From: JBKPFU01 sp046728975
GTDB lineage: Bacteria; Actinomycetota; Thermoleophilia; Gaiellales; Gaiellaceae
Assembly: GCA_046728975.1 (NCBI GenBank)
Contig: JBKPFU010000181.1
Span: 1 to 6,266 of the forward strand
Length of the DNA stretch: 6,266 bases
Direction of reading: 5' to 3'
The notes below the pieces were generated by a model that did not search any database, was not told the origin of the DNA, and saw nothing but the letters and a program-made list of their open reading frames with translations. The translations under genes were made by a program, and so were the position numbers. How positions within the stretch are numbered: the stretch's first letter is position 1; every line of letters begins with the position of its first letter. Shown here one piece after another: positions 5,847 through 6,266 of the stretch.

Positions 5847-6266
5847 CTAGTGCGGTAGCCAGGCGTCGGGGTCGGCCGCGATCGTGGCCACCTCGTCCGG
5901 CAGGCGCCCCGCGGCGAGATCGGCGAGCGTGACCGTCTCGAGCACGGAGCGGAGGTTGGCCCGGACCGCAATCCAGACCGCACGCAGCCCCTCGGCCGAG
6001 CCCGTGTACTCGACCTGCTCCGGCCGCACCCCGCGAACGTTCGCGATCGGTCCCTCAACGGCGCGGATCACGTCGGCGAGCGCGACCTCGTCTGGCGGGC
6101 CCGTCAGCCAGTAGCCGCCCTCGACCCCACGCTGACTTGCGACGATGCCGGCGTGCTTGAGGTCGAGCAGGATGTTCTCGAGGAACTTGAGCGGGATTCC
6201 CTGCGCCTGTGCGATCCGCTCACCCTTCTGCGGGCCCTCGCCGGCCGCGGCCGCAAGCTCGGCGCA
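5847..6266 (-). CDS. Rrf2-family transcriptional regulator lacking the Fe-S cysteine cluster (N-terminus off the window)
   Basis: This is a winged-helix DNA-binding regulator of about 155 residues. The last 139 are visible, so roughly the first 15 lie beyond the right edge. The family pattern is clear: RIAQAQGIPLKFLENILLDL for the helix-turn-helix, then AGIVASQRGVEGGYWLTGPP for the wing, then VALADVIRAVEGP, then a dimerisation helix AVWIAVRANLRSVLETVTLADL and the end DPDAWLPH. IscR and NsrR carry three cysteines after the AVEGP motif, but here that stretch (NVRGVRPEQVEYTGSAEGL) has none, so no Fe-S cluster is expected. The single visible cysteine is in the first helix (CAELAAAA). Non-Fe-S Rrf2 proteins include CymR, the cysteine-metabolism repressor of Bacillus and Staphylococcus. 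Placement against a sulfate importer makes a sulfur-responsive role plausible, but this is inferred from context only. It converges on cysA with no room for a terminator between them. Confidence 0.88.
   Translation of the reverse strand, partial: CAELAAAAGEGPQKGERIAQAQGIPLKFLENILLDLKHAGIVASQRGVEGGYWLTGPPDEVALADVIRAVEGPIANVRGVRPEQVEYTGSAEGLRAVWIAVRANLRSVLETVTLADLAAGRLPDEVATIAADPDAWLPH

Noticed and set aside
5831..5847. Imperfect hairpin GCATATTCCGATAATGC over the cysA stop as a terminator
   Set aside because: Only about six base pairs form, with a bulge and without a T-tract, which is too weak for an intrinsic terminator.

Overview
The window looks like chromosomal DNA from a GC-rich actinobacterium. 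This rests on the high G+C in third codon positions, the Arg/Ala/Val-rich proteins and the gene style. A Thermoleophilia-like lineage is possible, but I cannot prove it from sequence alone. Nothing here looks like a phage, insertion sequence, CRISPR array or RNA gene.

There are three blocks. (1) Positions 1-2197, minus strand: one membrane-bound hybrid histidine kinase with two transmembrane segments around a Cache-like sensor, then PAS, HisKA, HATPase and receiver domains. Its reading frame is broken twice, near 1593-1606 and near 620-660, and its C-terminus runs off the left edge. (2) Positions 2313-5844, plus strand: a compact four-gene sulfate ABC importer operon of binding protein (sbp), two permeases (cysT, cysW) and ATPase (cysA). 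Each junction overlaps by 11, 11 and 1 nt. (3) Positions 5847-6266, minus strand: an Rrf2-family transcriptional regulator, N-terminus cut by the right edge, converging on cysA with only 2 nt between the stop codons.

The binding protein captures sulfate outside the membrane and delivers it to the CysT/CysW channel. CysA dimers power import by ATP hydrolysis. The Rrf2 protein lacks the three-cysteine cluster of its iron-sulfur relatives. In that respect it resembles CymR, the cysteine-metabolism regulator of Firmicutes, so it is a reasonable candidate regulator of the operon, though only by position. The kinase diverges from the operon across a 115-bp gap. Any link to sulfate is speculative.

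I do not see a clearly undescribed system. The most informative observations are the two offsetting frameshifts in the kinase, the cysteine-free transporter, the binding protein without a lipobox, and the non-Fe-S Rrf2 neighbour.
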